From Eubacteriales bacterium (GTDB taxonomy: Bacteria > Bacillota_A > Clostridia > Christensenellales > Aristaeellaceae): DNA of 5,443 nt. The position numbers and the translations under genes are program-made. Under the pieces are notes generated by a model that worked only from the letters and a program-made list of their open reading frames with translations, was not told the origin of the DNA and did not search any database. How positions within the stretch are numbered: the stretch's first letter is position 1; each line of letters begins with the position of its first letter. The DNA is taken from contig JAQUXV010000207.1 of the NCBI GenBank assembly GCA_028692205.1, positions 1 through 5,443 of the forward strand. Reading direction: 5' to 3'. Shown here piece by piece: positions 4,819 through 5,443 of this stretch.

Positions 4819-5443
4819 ATGAAGTATTATCTCAACAAGTTGTTCACCCTGCTGGTGACGCTGGTGCTGATTTCCATCATCACCTTTGCCGTATTCCAAA
4901 TTTTGCCGGGCGACCCCATCACCGTGATGATCGGCGTGGACGGCAACGCCTCGCAGTATGAGATTCTCAAACAGCAATACGGTCTGGATAAGCCCCTTCT
5001 TGAACAATATCTGAACTGGGCAACCGGTTTTATCCGGGGCGATCTTGGCGTTTCAATGAAGTATAAACTGCCGGTAGCCGATCTTTTGGCCGAGCGTATC
5101 CCCGCCACGCTCACGCTTGCCGTCGCGGCGCTCCTCCTTACCGTGCTCATCGGTATTCCCGCGGGCATCTGGCTGGCGCGGCGTAACAACAAGGCTTCCG
5201 GCTTTATCATGTCGATGTTTTCGCAGCTGGGGCTGGCAATTCCGTCTTTCTGGGGCGGCATACTGCTGATTCTGCTGTTTTCCGTTACCCTCCGGTGGCT
5301 GCCCTCCGGGGGCTATGTTGCCTGGTCCAAAGACCCGATACAGTGCCTGCGCACCATCGCACTGCCCGCAATATCGTTGTCGCTGGGCACTACCTGCACC
5401 ATTGTCCGCTATATGAAAAATACTCTGCTGGACCAGATGGGCT
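4819..5443 (+). CDS. ABC transporter permease, DppB/OppB type (partial, 3' end outside window)
   Basis: The frame is open from the ATG to the right edge, giving the first 208 residues of a protein that in this family usually has a little over 300. It is an inner-membrane subunit that would form the channel with a second DppC/OppC-type permease. Family marks are clear: a first membrane helix at about 8-28 followed by LPGDP at 29-33, the QYGLDKPL segment at 53-60, RGDLGVSM at 73-80, a helix at about 97-120 with GIPAGIWLA, IPSFWGGILLILLFSV at 141-156, WLPSGGY at 160-166 and LPAISLSLG at 182-190. The sequence ends at RYMKNTLLDQMG, just before the cytoplasmic EAA loop that contacts the ATPase, so that motif cannot be checked. 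It follows the solute-binding protein gene and presumably serves it. The remaining permease and ATPase genes would be expected to the right. Confidence 0.93.
   Translation, partial: MKYYLNKLFTLLVTLVLISIITFAVFQILPGDPITVMIGVDGNASQYEILKQQYGLDKPLLEQYLNWATGFIRGDLGVSMKYKLPVADLLAERIPATLTLAVAALLLTVLIGIPAGIWLARRNNKASGFIMSMFSQLGLAIPSFWGGILLILLFSVTLRWLPSGGYVAWSKDPIQCLRTIALPAISLSLGTTCTIVRYMKNTLLDQMG

Noticed and set aside
1..5443. Mobile element, CRISPR array, toxin-antitoxin or defence system
   Set aside because: No transposase, integrase, nuclease, terminal repeats, repeat-spacer array or small paired genes are visible. All three full genes and the partial permease belong to ordinary metabolic and transport families.

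Overview
The window looks like a chromosomal segment of a moderately GC-rich anaerobic Firmicute of the Clostridia type. The basis is strong purine-rich Shine-Dalgarno sites before every gene, sigma-A-like promoters, U-tailed hairpin terminators, and Clostridia-flavoured protein sequences. No rRNA or other marker gene is present, so the taxonomic placement is inference and stops at about phylum level. I see no transposase, integrase, CRISPR array or tRNA.

Layout, left to right. Positions 1-10 hold what appears to be the first codons of a leftward gene (GTG start with a good SD). A divergent promoter region (11-196) follows, with a very good sigma-A promoter for the rightward gene and a concentric dyad at its predicted start point. 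Positions 197-1348 encode a PucR-family transcriptional regulator. The 173-bp gap after it holds a 16-bp inverted repeat, a candidate extended -10 promoter and a clear intrinsic terminator. Positions 1522-2856 encode a class III (omega-type) PLP aminotransferase. A 197-bp gap with a nearly perfect 32-bp palindrome separates it from 3054-4562, a family 5 (oligopeptide/dipeptide/nickel type) ABC solute-binding protein. A 256-bp gap ending in a strong hairpin terminator leads to 4819 onward, a DppB/OppB-type permease that runs off the right edge.

The arrangement reads as a catabolic uptake locus. The PucR-type regulator would sense a nitrogenous substrate or metabolite, the solute-binding protein and permease (with further subunits presumably beyond the edge) would import an amine-bearing compound, and the aminotransferase would remove its amino group. 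The substrate cannot be named from sequence. Each rightward gene is separated from the next by an RNA-hairpin-forming element (1437-1469, 2918-2949, 4733-4772), so expression is probably graded gene by gene through attenuation or processing. No wholly new system was found. The points most worth a second look are these three hairpins, the candidate operators, the solute-binding protein without a lipobox, and the unusual substrate-site segment of the aminotransferase.
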